The notes beneath the pieces are model-generated. The model made no database searches, was not told where the DNA came from, and saw only the letters and a program-made list of their open reading frames with translations. Below, in pieces: positions 8,093 through 16,069 of a DNA stretch of 64,000 nt. The position numbers and the translations under genes were made by a program. The DNA comes from Burkholderiales bacterium (GTDB taxonomy: Bacteria; Pseudomonadota; Gammaproteobacteria; Burkholderiales; SG8-39), in contig JAOSJV010000010.1 in assembly GCA_027493935.1 (NCBI GenBank), positions 248,001 through 312,000 on the forward strand, read 5' to 3'. Each line of letters starts with the position of its first letter. Position 1 is the stretch's first letter.

Positions 8093-10353
8093 ACGCACCC
8101 ACGATGAAGTCCAGCACCGGAACGGCCGTACCGCTCCAGAGCGTCGCGATCCAGGCCGAGCTCTCCGATCTCCTCGAGGAGGTGACGCTCGCGCAGACCT
8201 ACCGCAACCGCGAGAACGTGAACATCGAGGCGGTCTACACCTTTCCCCTGCCCCGCGCGGCGGTGCTCCTCGCGCTGGAGGTCGCCCTCGGCCAGAAGAC
8301 GCTCGCCGGCGTGGTGGTGGGCAGCGCGCAGGCCGAGCACGACTACGAGGAAGCGATCACCGACGGCGACAGCGCCGTCATGCTGGAAGAGGTCGAGCCG
8401 GGGCTCTACTCGCTCAGCGTGGGGAACCTCCTCGCGGGCGAGACCGCCACGGTCAAGGTCCGCTACGCGAAGCTTCATCGCTGGAACGGGGAGATCCTCC
8501 GCTTCGTGCTCCCCACCGTGGTCGCGCCCCGTTACGGCGCGCCCGAGGCGCAGCGCGTGCAGCCTCACCAGGTGCCGGGCGTGGACCCCTTCGCCGCGAA
8601 CGCCTACGCGCTCAGCGTCACGCTCCGCGGCGCGCTGCGCGATGCCGAGCTCGAATCGCCGACGCACGCCGTCGCGGTCGCGAAGGGCGAGGCGGCGACC
8701 GAGGTGACGCTCGCCAAGGGCAGCGCCTGGCTCGACCGCGATTTCGTGCTGAACGTCCGGGCGCCTCACGCCGCGCGCGCCTTCGCGGCGGTGGACCGCG
8801 ACGGTGCGCGCTACATCGCCGCGGCGAGCTTCGTCCCGGCGATCGCGGTGGAGCCCGGCGCGGGTGCGCGCAGCGTGAAGATCGTCGTCGACTGCTCGGG
8901 CTCGATGGCGGGCGACTCGATCGCGCAGGCAAGAGAGGCCGTGCGGCGGATCCTCGCGTCGCTGCGCCCGCAGGACGCGTTCAACATCACCGTGTTCGGC
9001 AGCGCGCACCGCTCGCTCTTCCCCGCGTGCGTGCCGGCCGAGGCGGGCCGCCTCGAAGCGGCGCGCGCCTGGCTGGCGCACATCGACGCCGACATGGGCG
9101 GCACCGAGATCGCTGCGGCCCTCGCGCACGCCTTCGCCCTCGCGGCGCCCGGGTTCGAGTCGCACGACGTGCTGCTCGTCACCGACGGCGAAGTGTGGGG
9201 CGCGGAGGCGATCATCGCGCACGCCCGGGCGTCGGGACACCGCATCTTCCCCGTCGGCGTGGGCGCCGCGCCCGCGGAGAGCCTGGTCCACGGCATCGCC
9301 GAGGCGACCGGCGGCGCGTGCGAGCGCGTCACGCCGCGCGAGGACATGGCCTCGCGCATCCACCGTCATTTCGAGCGGATCCTGCAGCCGCGCGCCCGCT
9401 CGGCGCGGGTGCTGTGGCCGGCCGAAGCGCGCGCGACATCGCCCGCACAGCTCCCGAGCGTGTATCACGGCGACACGGTCACCGTGTTTGCCGCCTTCGA
9501 CGCCGCGCCGCAGGGCGAGGCGAAGCTCGTCCTGGAGCTTGCCGACGGCCGCGCGGTCGAGCAGCGTGTGGCGCTGCCCGGAGCGGCGGTCGCCGCCGGC
9601 GAGGAGCGCACCACGCTCGCACGCCTGGCCGCAGCGAGCCGCCTCGCCGCACTCAGCGTCAAGGAGGACGCCGCATCGGTCGCGGCTGCGACGCAGCTCG
9701 CGGTCGACTACCAGCTCATGAGCCGGCACACCAACCTCATCGCGGTGCACGCGCGCGCCGAGGCCGAGAAGGCAGGCCATCTGCCCGCGCTGCGGCGGGT
9801 GCCGCAGATGCTCGTCGCCGGCTGGGGCGGGAGCGCGACGGTGCGGCCCATGGCGCCGCCGCCCGCGGCCGGGGCCCGCTCCACCTCGCTGGGCAGGCCC
9901 CTCCACCCGTCGATGTTGCTCGAAGCGGCGCCGCTGTACCCGGCACGCAAGCGCCGCGTCCTGACCGTCCCGGTCGACCTCACGATCGAGGCCGGCAGGT
10001 GGACGGCGGCGGACCTCGAGGCGCTCGACCTGGTCGACCTCGAGCGGCTCGGGCTGCCCGCCGCGGCCGTTGCGGCGCTGCGCACGCTGCTTGCGAACGG
10101 CGCGGCCGCCGACGAGTGCACGCTGGTGGCGGCACTGCTCGCCGCGCTGCTCGCGCTGCCGGCGAAGCTGCCGTTCCCGCGCGAGACGCGGCGGCTGCTC
10201 CGCAAGCACGCGAAAGACTGCGGGGTGCCGAAGCCGCTCGGCGATGCGCTCGCCGCCGCCCTCGCCCGCTCCACGCCCGAGGCGTGGCACTTCGACGCCA
10301 CGGCCCTCGATGGGCTGGCGGCGGCAGGACGAGGGAACGCGGTCATGCGCTGA
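8089..10353 (+). CDS. VIT domain and von Willebrand A domain protein
   Basis: 754 aa. Residues ~10-140 form a VIT (vault/inter-alpha-trypsin) domain (VPLQSVAIQAELSDLLEEVT; EAVYTFPLP). A VWA domain follows at ~262-430 with an intact MIDAS: DCSGS near 267, GGTEI near 340, VTDGEVW near 364. The C-terminal half has a conserved TQLAVDYQLMSRHTNLIAVH segment, then an alpha-helical tail. No signal peptide or membrane span is evident, so it is probably cytosolic, unlike secreted inter-alpha-trypsin heavy chains. MIDAS domains bind metal and protein ligands. The gene overlaps merR by four bases, implying regulated co-expression. Its physiological role is not established. Confidence 0.88.
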   Translation: MNAPTMKSSTGTAVPLQSVAIQAELSDLLEEVTLAQTYRNRENVNIEAVYTFPLPRAAVLLALEVALGQKTLAGVVVGSAQAEHDYEEAITDGDSAVMLEEVEPGLYSLSVGNLLAGETATVKVRYAKLHRWNGEILRFVLPTVVAPRYGAPEAQRVQPHQVPGVDPFAANAYALSVTLRGALRDAELESPTHAVAVAKGEAATEVTLAKGSAWLDRDFVLNVRAPHAARAFAAVDRDGARYIAAASFVPAIAVEPGAGARSVKIVVDCSGSMAGDSIAQAREAVRRILASLRPQDAFNITVFGSAHRSLFPACVPAEAGRLEAARAWLAHIDADMGGTEIAAALAHAFALAAPGFESHDVLLVTDGEVWGAEAIIAHARASGHRIFPVGVGAAPAESLVHGIAEATGGACERVTPREDMASRIHRHFERILQPRARSARVLWPAEARATSPAQLPSVYHGDTVTVFAAFDAAPQGEAKLVLELADGRAVEQRVALPGAAVAAGEERTTLARLAAASRLAALSVKEDAASVAAATQLAVDYQLMSRHTNLIAVHARAEAEKAGHLPALRRVPQMLVAGWGGSATVRPMAPPPAAGARSTSLGRPLHPSMLLEAAPLYPARKRRVLTVPVDLTIEAGRWTAADLEALDLVDLERLGLPAAAVAALRTLLANGAAADECTLVAALLAALLALPAKLPFPRETRRLLRKHAKDCGVPKPLGDALAAALARSTPEAWHFDATALDGLAAAGRGNAVMR

Positions 10354-10462
10354 GGCGCGGCAGGCGACGCCCCGGGTGCAGCACGACGAAGCCGGGGCAC
10401 TGCCGGGCTGTCGCGCCGCAGGTTCACTTGGCCTTCGGTACAACGACACCGCGCCTTGCACC

Positions 10463-10745
10463 TCATCGCGCCGTAGCGAGCGGGAGCGCGCCTTGCGGGC
10501 CTTCGCCATGACCGCGTCGATGTCCTCCGTCGCCAGTCCGGCAATGCCGCGCCGGCGAATCTCGAGCCGGATCGCTCTCGGCGCTTCGAGGGCACGCGCT
10601 CGGCGCAGCGTGTCGAGTGTCTGGTCGATCGTGCCGGCGTCGACCGGAATCACGAGCGCCACGGGACGCCCGTTTGCGGTCAGAACCGCTTCGCGCTCGC
10701 CCCCTACCTCGCGCAACTTCGCCTGTCCCGCGTCCTCCTGTTGCG
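10463..10745 (-). pseudogene. Phd/YefM-type antitoxin relic
   Basis: The minus frame reads AKLREVGGEREAVLTANGRP, then VALVIPVDAGTIDQTLDTLR and ATEDIDAVMAKARKARS. This matches the middle and C-terminal part of Phd-family antitoxins (LREV..REVILT..GRPVA). The expected N-terminal strand and a clean start are missing and no natural stop follows, so it is probably non-functional. It lies in an 800-base stretch of remnants after the VWA gene. Confidence 0.5.
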
Positions 10746-10751
10746 GCCCCG

Positions 10752-10800
10752 ATGACGACCCTGACCATCCGGCTCGACCCGAAGCTCGCAAAGGCGCGCG
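10752..10800 (+). pseudogene. RHH/CopG antitoxin N-terminal remnant
   Basis: The ATG at 10752 gives MTTLTIRLDPKLAK, the typical first strand of a ribbon-helix-helix antitoxin, and then resemblance stops. It abuts the Phd relic on the other strand. Only about 14 residues are recognisable, so the call is tentative. Confidence 0.3.
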
Positions 10801-10892
10801 CCCGGCGCCCTCGCGGACTTGCGCATCGTTGTCCCGGTGCTCGCTGGCTTCTCCGTCATTCCGGGCAAGGTCGCCGCGGCCGAGGCCCAGGC

Positions 10893-10995
10893 CGGGCGTC
10901 CGTGCGGCGCTTCCGTGGCGCGCCGAGCACGTCCACTTTGCTCCGCCCGCGCAGCTCGGACGGGAGGAACGAGTCCTTGGCCGAAGTCGTTTGGC
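10893..10995 (-). pseudogene. Decayed SWIM-protein gene fragment
   Basis: One minus-strand frame reads SFLPSELRGRSKVDVLGAP and RKRRT. It aligns with FLLFELRGRSKEDVLGALRK of the intact SWIM protein encoded at 1524-2465, and the nucleotide similarity is also obvious. Only about 30 residues survive. It is a relic of a duplicated or transferred copy. Confidence 0.5.
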
Positions 10996-11170
10996 AAGTT
11001 TCCGGCAGTCAAGATCAGGCTGGTCAACAACCGCATGCGGGCGGTCTCTTGTCCGCACATTGTCACGGCAGCCTCTTGACCCCATCTCCGTCGATCAACG
11101 CGCCACGCTCTCGCGTCACTGGAAGAGCGCGCATGCTCCGGGTGCGCCGCGAGCGTATGCAACAGCTGGA

Positions 11171-11371
11171 TCAGGCGAGCTCGAACCGAATCTGCTTCAC
11201 GTCGGCCGAACGGAAGGGCTCCTAGAGCCGAAGCACCTCGATCGCGACGACCTGCTTCTGCGCGTTGAAGTCCAGCACGATGCCCGGCCGCACCTCTTGC
11301 GCCTCCCCGACCATGGAGTCATCGAGGCGTCGACAGAGCGCATCGGCCCTCTCGTCGCAGTGCAGTCTCAT
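11171..11371 (-). pseudogene. DUF2283 family protein with premature amber stop
   Basis: ATG at 11371 with a strong Shine-Dalgarno (GAGGAG, 7-base spacing). The protein reads MRLHCDERADALCRRLDDS, then GEAQEVRPGIVLDFNAQKQ and VVAIEVLRL, the DUF2283 fold (MKLHY..TD.LYI..; PGIVLDFD). A TAG at 11224-11222 ends it at 49 residues. In the same frame EPFRSADVKQIRFELA follows to TGA at 11173-11171, and that tail is the expected family ending. A nonsense mutation or a base error has therefore split a 66-residue gene. DUF2283 genes often sit beside DUF4258 toxins. None is visible here. Confidence 0.62.
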
Positions 11372-11545
11372 CGCTCGCTCCTCAGTGTGCGGTCGCAATT
11401 GGCGAGACCTTCGCGCTAAGGGCGGTCTCACGATTTACCCGACGTATCGAGCGGTTCTACTCAACATGCTGAGTAGCTGTTCGCTGAGGCGACTGGCTCG
11501 ACACACGGGGACCGGTTCCGCTGCGGCCTCCCGCGCCACGATAGC

Positions 11546-11574
11546 TTGACCTGTGTAAACATATTGTTTATGCT
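11546..11574 (+). promoter_or_regulatory. higBA promoter with operator palindrome in the spacer
   Basis: -35 TTGACC (11546-11551), 17-base spacer, -10 TATGCT (11569-11574). A dyad TAAACA-TAT-TGTTTA (11556-11570) fills the 3' spacer and touches the -10, ideally placed for repression by the HigA antitoxin. The expected transcription start coincides with the GTG at 11581. Confidence 0.75.
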
Positions 11575-11580
11575 ATTCGG

Positions 11581-11862
11581 GTGATTCGGTCCTTCGCGGA
11601 TGCCGCGACCGAGCACTTCTACGCGACCGGCCGCTCCCGGCATTTTCCGCCGGAGTTATGCAAGCGCGCCGCGATGCGGCGGACGCAGCTAAACGCGGCG
11701 ATGCGTCCGGACGATCTGAGATCGCCGCCTTCGAACCGGCTGGGAGCGCTGAAGGGTGATCGCAAGGGACAATGGCGCATCAGGATCCATGACCAGTGGC
11801 CGGTGCGTTTCCGGTTCGAGAAGGGCGAAACATTCGAGGTCGAGATCGTCGTCTGCCACTGA
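11581..11862 (+). CDS. higB: HigB toxin (RelE superfamily mRNA interferase)
   Basis: 93 aa from GTG 11581. The family begins IRSFAD exactly at this start. Conserved segments DDLRSPPSNRLGALKGDR, GQWRIRIHDQWPVRF and EVEIVVCH match HigB toxins, which cleave mRNA on the ribosome. C-terminal Arg and aromatic residues of the active site are kept. There is no room for a 5' leader or ribosome-binding site between the -10 box and the start, so the transcript is probably leaderless. One base separates its stop from the higA ATG. The pair looks intact, unlike most toxin-antitoxin genes in this window. Confidence 0.9.
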   Translation: MIRSFADAATEHFYATGRSRHFPPELCKRAAMRRTQLNAAMRPDDLRSPPSNRLGALKGDRKGQWRIRIHDQWPVRFRFEKGETFEVEIVVCH

Positions 11863-12171
11863 ATGGCGAGCCGAATGATCAAGAGCGGGTTGCCACCGAT
11901 CCACCCCGGGGAGTTCCTGCGCGAGATACTCGAGGAGCGAGGCATCTCCCAGGCGCGGTTTGCACGCATCATCGGCGTCGCGCCGATGCGCATCTCGTTC
12001 GTCGTCAGGGGCGCGCGCCCGGTCACCGCCGAGCTCGCGCTCTTGTTCGGCCGTGCCCTGGGACAGTCCCCGCAGTATTGGCTCAATCTTCAGGCGGACC
12101 ACGACCTGAAGCGCGCAGAGCGCTCGATCGGTCGTCGGCTGAAGGCCGTGCTCGAGCTCGACCGGGTCTGA
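11863..12171 (+). CDS. higA: HigA antitoxin (XRE helix-turn-helix)
   Basis: 102 aa. PIHPGEFLREILEERGISQA opens a HigA/XRE helix-turn-helix, with FARIIGVAPMRISFVVRGAR as recognition region and a C-terminal LGQSPQYWLNLQADHDLKRA dimerisation segment. It starts directly after the higB stop, so the two are translated together (toxin first, antitoxin second, usual for HigBA). HigA binds HigB and normally represses the operon. The palindrome TAAACA-TAT-TGTTTA upstream is the obvious target. Confidence 0.92.
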   Translation: MASRMIKSGLPPIHPGEFLREILEERGISQARFARIIGVAPMRISFVVRGARPVTAELALLFGRALGQSPQYWLNLQADHDLKRAERSIGRRLKAVLELDRV

Positions 12172-12266
12172 CGGCACAAGGCCGGAAGCAGCGCTCGGCG
12201 TCCTCGAGCGCGCCGTAGCAGAGCGCGACGCAGGGCACACGCGCTACGGGCCGGAACCGGGACGCG

Positions 12267-13181
12267 ATGGGCACGCACACTTCCACGGAAGAGCGGACGA
12301 CGCGCGCACGGAAGTCGCAGGCTTCCGAGGCGCAGATCGTCTCCGCGCTGCGCCAGGCGGCCGAGCTCCTGCACGCGCAGGGCGCGAACCCGTTTCGCGT
12401 CGGCGCGTATCGCAAGGCCGCCGACACCGTCGAGGGGCTCGCGGGCGAGCTCGTCGCGCTCTACGAGGCGAAGGGCACGGCGGGACTCGATGCGCTGCCG
12501 GGCATCGGCCCGGGCATCGCCGCCGCGATCGGCGAGATGCTGGAGACCGGCCGCTGGTCGCAGCTCGAGCGGCTGCGCGGCAGCGTCGATCCGGAGATGC
12601 TCTTTCGCACGATCCCGGGCGTGGGCGCGGAGCTCGCGCGGCGCATTCACGAAGCGCTGCACGTGGACACGCTGGAGGAGCTCGAGACCGCTGCGCACGA
12701 CGGACGCCTGGACGGCGTGGAGGGCGTCGGCAAGCGCCGCGCCGCGTCGATCCGCGCGAGCCTCGCGGAGATGCTCGACCGGCGACGCCTCGCGCGCCGT
12801 TCAGCGCCGCAAGCGGCTGCCACCGAGCCCTCGGTGGCGCTGCTGCTCGAGATCGATGCCGAGTACCGCGAGAAGGCCGAGGCCGACGCGCTGCCCAGGA
12901 TCGCGCCCAAGCGCTTCAACCCGAAGGGCGAAGCGTGGCTGCCGATCCTGCACGCGACGCGCGGCGCGTGGCACTTCACGGCGCTTTTCTCGAACACCGC
13001 ACGCGCGCACGAGCTCGGCAAGACGCGTGACTGGGTGGTGATCTACTTCTACGACAGCGACCACGTCGAGCGGCAGCGCACGGTCGTCACCGAGGCACGC
13101 GGCGCGCTCGGCGGGCGACGCGTGGTGCGCGGGCGCGAGGAGGAGTGCCGGCGGCACTATTCTTCTTCGCGCGCGCAGTGA
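12267..13181 (+). CDS. Helix-hairpin-helix protein, PolX N-terminal-like
   Basis: 304 aa. Residues ~20-85 resemble the 8-kDa lyase-like domain of family X DNA polymerases (ALRQAAELLHAQGANPFRVG, then YRKAADTVEGL). Helix-hairpin-helix motifs follow: LDALPGIGPGIAAAIGEML, RTIPGVGAELARRIHEAL and LDGVEGVGKRRAASI. The palm/polymerase and PHP nuclease domains of PolX are absent. Instead there is a ~110-residue C-terminal domain (PILHATRGAWHFTALFSNT; GRRVVRGREEECRRHY). It should bind DNA non-specifically. A repair role is inferred. Its 3' end overlaps the convergent Tm-1-like gene by about 95 bases. Confidence 0.82.
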   Translation: MGTHTSTEERTTRARKSQASEAQIVSALRQAAELLHAQGANPFRVGAYRKAADTVEGLAGELVALYEAKGTAGLDALPGIGPGIAAAIGEMLETGRWSQLERLRGSVDPEMLFRTIPGVGAELARRIHEALHVDTLEELETAAHDGRLDGVEGVGKRRAASIRASLAEMLDRRRLARRSAPQAAATEPSVALLLEIDAEYREKAEADALPRIAPKRFNPKGEAWLPILHATRGAWHFTALFSNTARAHELGKTRDWVVIYFYDSDHVERQRTVVTEARGALGGRRVVRGREEECRRHYSSSRAQ

Positions 13182-14463
13182 CGGCGCGGCGGCTCGCCCG
13201 GGCGCCGGGTCTGGCGGCCGAGCGTCGAGGCGGGCGGCCGAGGAATCCGATCATCTCGTCGACGCAGGCGTCGGCGAACGCGGCGTCATTGATGTGGTGC
13301 GCAAGCTCCCGGATCGCGCGCTCGGGCAAGTACCGCCGGAGCGTGCCGACGAAAACGCGATCGGTGTCCGGCTGCGCCCATGCGCCGCGCTCGTTGCCGG
13401 CGATGTCGTAGGTCTTGCGGCCGACGAGCTGGCTCATGCCGAGGCGCGGGACGAGGACCCGCACCGGGCCTTTGGCCGCGCGCAGCCGCTCGCCCATCAG
13501 CGTGCCGAGCGCGGTGAATTCTTCCGCGTTGGTGCGCATCAGCAGGATCTCGACGTTGTACTGGAAGAACTCGCGGTCGCGGTACTTCTCCGGCACCTGT
13601 CCCACCCACCAGTTGGTGAAATCGAGGCAGCCCGGCACCACCACCTGCGGCAGTCCGGCCGCGCCGGCGGCGGTGAGGCGCGCCTCGCCCGCGCTGTAGA
13701 CGCCGCCGGTAAGGAGATCGGTGAGCTCCGAGGTCGTGAGATCGATCACGCCGGCGAGCTCGCCCGCGGCCGCGAGCTGCTCGAGCGCGCGGCCGCCGGG
13801 GCCGGAGGCGTGAAAGTGGATGACTTCGTAGCCTTCGGCCTCGAGTCGCGCGGTGATGCGATCGACTGCGGGCTGGGTGTTGCCGAACGAGGAGACGCCG
13901 ATCAACGGCACGCGCTTCGCCGCGCGCCGTCCGGCGCGTGCGCGCGCCATGCCCGCGAGCGCGCGGGCCGCGTTCGCCATCGCGGCGCGCGTGATGCGGT
14001 TGAGCGAGATGTCGCCGATGGTCGGGAACATCGCGATGTCGCTCTCGGCGACGTACCACTGCACGGCGGCGGTGGCCGCGACCGGGGTCACCATCGCCTT
14101 CGGCAGCCCGAGCGGCAGCGCGCGCATGATGGCGCAGGCCATGGTCGAGCCGTTGGCGCCGCCGACGCCGATCACCCCGCCGATCCCGGCGCGTGCGAGC
14201 TTCGCGCGCACGATCCGCGTGCCGCCGCCGATCATGCGCTCGGCGGCCTCGGCGCGCGAGAGCCTGGCGAGCGCGTCCCACGACGTGCCGGCGGCCTTCG
14301 CGACCGCGTCGCCGCGCACGTCGGCGAACGCGTGCGCGTGCGGGCGAAGCGAGAGATCGACGAGCCAGGGCGCGGCCCCGGCCTTCGCGAGCGCCTCGCA
14401 CACGAAGCGCGCCGCCTCGTGCTTGCTGTCGAGCGTCGCGAGGACCGCGACGTGGACCTTCAT
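13087..14463 (-). CDS. Tm-1-like ATP-binding domain protein (UPF0261)
   Basis: 458 aa; ATG 14463 follows a GTG at 14466. Family landmarks: VAVLATLDSKHEAARFV near the start, IGVGGANGSTMACAIMRALP (nucleotide-binding Gly-rich loop), NTQPAVDRITARLEAEGYEV, HFHASGPGGRALEQL and VPGCLDFTNWWVGQVPEKY. In tomato Tm-1 this domain is fused to a TIM barrel. In bacteria the two are separate neighbours, as here with the gene at 14700-15548 upstream on the same strand. The bacterial role is unknown; sugar-acid or phosphoenolpyruvate-like chemistry has been suggested. The last ~50 residues are an Arg/Ala-rich tail beyond the normal family end, suggesting a lost stop. Confidence 0.85.
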   Translation of the reverse strand: MKVHVAVLATLDSKHEAARFVCEALAKAGAAPWLVDLSLRPHAHAFADVRGDAVAKAAGTSWDALARLSRAEAAERMIGGGTRIVRAKLARAGIGGVIGVGGANGSTMACAIMRALPLGLPKAMVTPVAATAAVQWYVAESDIAMFPTIGDISLNRITRAAMANAARALAGMARARAGRRAAKRVPLIGVSSFGNTQPAVDRITARLEAEGYEVIHFHASGPGGRALEQLAAAGELAGVIDLTTSELTDLLTGGVYSAGEARLTAAGAAGLPQVVVPGCLDFTNWWVGQVPEKYRDREFFQYNVEILLMRTNAEEFTALGTLMGERLRAAKGPVRVLVPRLGMSQLVGRKTYDIAGNERGAWAQPDTDRVFVGTLRRYLPERAIRELAHHINDAAFADACVDEMIGFLGRPPRRSAARPGARASRRAVTARAKKNSAAGTPPRARAPRVARRARRVPR

Positions 14464-14470
14464 CACCTAG

Positions 14471-14690
14471 TGTCCCGAGTCAGGCGCAGGCCGTCGTTCC
14501 CGCCCGCGCCGTCATTCCCGCCTCCTCCGCCGTTCCCGCCTTCCTCAGTCATTCCCGCCTCCTCCGTCATCCCCGCGCAAGGTCGTCACCGTCGAGCGAT
14601 CCTATCGGGGGCGGGAATCCAGGGCGGTGGTTCGCGAAGGCTCGTTGATTCCCCGCGTTCGCGGGGATGACGTATGCGGAGGCTCCCTGA
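14471..14690. repeat. Degenerate REP-like array of CGTCATTCCCGC units
   Basis: Between two minus-strand genes, units such as GTCATTCCCGCCTCCTCCG, GCCGTTCCCGCCTTCCTC and GTCATCCCCGCGCAAGG repeat with ~18-22 base spacing. They are followed by an inverted half (GGCGGGAATCCAGGG) and TTCCCCGCGTTCGCGGGGATGACG as a second hairpin. The core matches the dispersed element seen at 26.1, 30.2 and 51.9 kb. Confidence 0.65.
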
Positions 14691-14699
14691 CCGGTGCCG

Positions 14700-15548
14700 C
14701 TACCGCGCCTGCGGCAGCCGCACACCCTTGAACCGCTTTGCGGCCTCGGTCACCGATTGCTCGACCGGGAAGCGCTCGGCCGAGGAGCCGCCGACGTAGC
14801 CGTGCAGCCGCGGCTCGGCCTTCAGGAAGCGCTCGAAATCGGCCGGCGACTCGATCCCGCCGCCGTGGCAAGTGACGATCCGATCGGGAAATTCGCGCGC
14901 GAGCGCATCGATCACCGCGGTCGCGCGCGCGTGCGCCGCAGCCTCCTCCAGCACCGTCTTCGAGCCGATGGTGCCGCCCGAGCTGTTGCCGAAGTGCACG
15001 ATGATGTTGTCGACGCCCGCGCGCGCCATGGCGAGCGCCTCCTCGGGCTTGGTGCAGAAGGCCTTGGTGAAGAGGCCCATGCGCGAGGCCTGCCCCAGCA
15101 CCTCCACCTCGCGGGCGAAGCTCATGCCGGTCTCCTCGAGCGTGGTGCGGAACTGGCCGTCGATCAGCGCCACCGTCGGGCAGTTCATCACGCCGTCGTA
15201 GCCGGCGGCGGCGATCCGCCCGAGGAAACGGCCCATGTCGCGCGTGGGGTCGACGCAGAGGAGCCCCGCGATCGCCGGGCAGTCGGGCAGCACGTTGAGC
15301 AGGGCGCGCTCGCCGAGTTCGAGCGTGAGCGCGTTCGCGTCGCAGATCGGCAGGTAGCCCGCCATCGAGCTCAGCCCCTGCATGCGGAAGTACGCGAGGC
15401 AGTGGGTGGTGACGAGGTCGGCCCCGCCGCGCGCGGCCATCTTGGCCGTGATGCCCGAGCCGCAGAGGGCGTCGTAGACCGGACGCCCGGCGCCGATCTC
15501 GGCGCGCAGCCGCGAAAGAATGGTGTCCCGACCGAACCTCGCCGCCAT
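14700..15548 (-). CDS. Phosphoenolpyruvate hydrolase-like TIM-barrel protein
   Basis: 282 aa. The TIM-barrel family paired with Tm-1-like proteins is evident from RPVYDALCGSGITAKMAARG, GADLVTTHCLAYFRMQGL, DPTRDMGRFLGRIAAAGYDG and VDNIIVHFGNSSGGTIGSK. TCHGGGIESPADFERF forms a phosphate-binding-like turn near the C-terminus. The gene lies upstream of the Tm-1-like gene on the same strand with a ~236-base repeat-filled gap. In eukaryotic homologues the two domains form one protein, supporting a complex or a shared pathway. The substrate is unproven; the phosphoenolpyruvate label is by family similarity. Confidence 0.85.
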   Translation of the reverse strand: MAARFGRDTILSRLRAEIGAGRPVYDALCGSGITAKMAARGGADLVTTHCLAYFRMQGLSSMAGYLPICDANALTLELGERALLNVLPDCPAIAGLLCVDPTRDMGRFLGRIAAAGYDGVMNCPTVALIDGQFRTTLEETGMSFAREVEVLGQASRMGLFTKAFCTKPEEALAMARAGVDNIIVHFGNSSGGTIGSKTVLEEAAAHARATAVIDALAREFPDRIVTCHGGGIESPADFERFLKAEPRLHGYVGGSSAERFPVEQSVTEAAKRFKGVRLPQAR

Positions 15549-15604
15549 GCCGCTCCTCCTCGCGAACCGTGTCGTGCTAGCCTAGCACAGCGAAATCGAG
15601 CGCC

Positions 15605-16069
15605 ATGCGCGTCTTCATCGAGAACGAGGCCGGCTCGCACCGCAAGAACACGTACGACGAGCGTACGTTCCGGTGCCTGAGCACGGTCGAGGTGTCGGCG
15701 GCCTATCCATTTCCTTACGGCTTCGTCCCCGGCACGCTCGGCGGCGACGGCGACGCCGTCGACTGCTTCGTCGTGACCGCCCGGCGCGTTCCGGCCGGGC
15801 AGGCGCTCGAGTGCGACCCGGTGGCGCTGCTCGAGCAGGTCGAGGACGGCGACGTCGATCACAAGCTGCTCGCCGTGCCCGCGGGCGAGCCGCCGGTCGT
15901 CGACGCGGCGGCCGTGGCGGCGCTGCGGCACTTCGCGGCGAACGTGTTCGCGCACGTCCCGGGCAAGCGCATGACGATCGGGCGGCTGCTCGATCGCGCG
16001 GCCGCGGAGGCGTACCTGCGCGAAGCGCACGCGCGCCATGCCCACGGCGCGGGCGGCGAGACGGAATAG
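15605..16069 (+). CDS. ppa: Inorganic pyrophosphatase
   Basis: 154 aa, close to a typical family I enzyme (~170). Metal-site signature GDGDAVDCFVV corresponds to DxDPxD. VEDGDVDHKLLAV matches the DEAGDDKLIAV strand, and YPFPYGFVPGT is the family YPxNYGxxPxT element. It hydrolyses PPi to phosphate using Mg2+ in the cytoplasm. Alanine replaces the usual Pro in the signature and the N-terminus is short, so it is a divergent member. It diverges from the TIM-barrel gene across a ~55-base spacer. Confidence 0.85.
   Translation: MRVFIENEAGSHRKNTYDERTFRCLSTVEVSAAYPFPYGFVPGTLGGDGDAVDCFVVTARRVPAGQALECDPVALLEQVEDGDVDHKLLAVPAGEPPVVDAAAVAALRHFAANVFAHVPGKRMTIGRLLDRAAAEAYLREAHARHAHGAGGETE

Noticed and set aside
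7675..10353. A genuine MerR - VIT-VWA fusion protein
   Set aside because: The in-frame fusion arises only because of the extra base at 7915-7920. The corrected MerR ends at 8092 with an ATGA overlap to the VWA start and a proper C-terminus.
7537..11085. A very long minus-strand open frame opposite the MerR and VIT-VWA genes
   Set aside because: It is Arg/Ala/Gly-rich with no domain character and mirrors strong plus-strand codon bias. Only the short Phd-like piece inside it resembles a protein.
14471..14690. Glycine-rich minus-strand peptide encoded by the repeat array
   Set aside because: The frame only reflects the repeated TCCCGCC units. There is no start with a ribosome-binding site and the array matches dispersed non-coding repeats.
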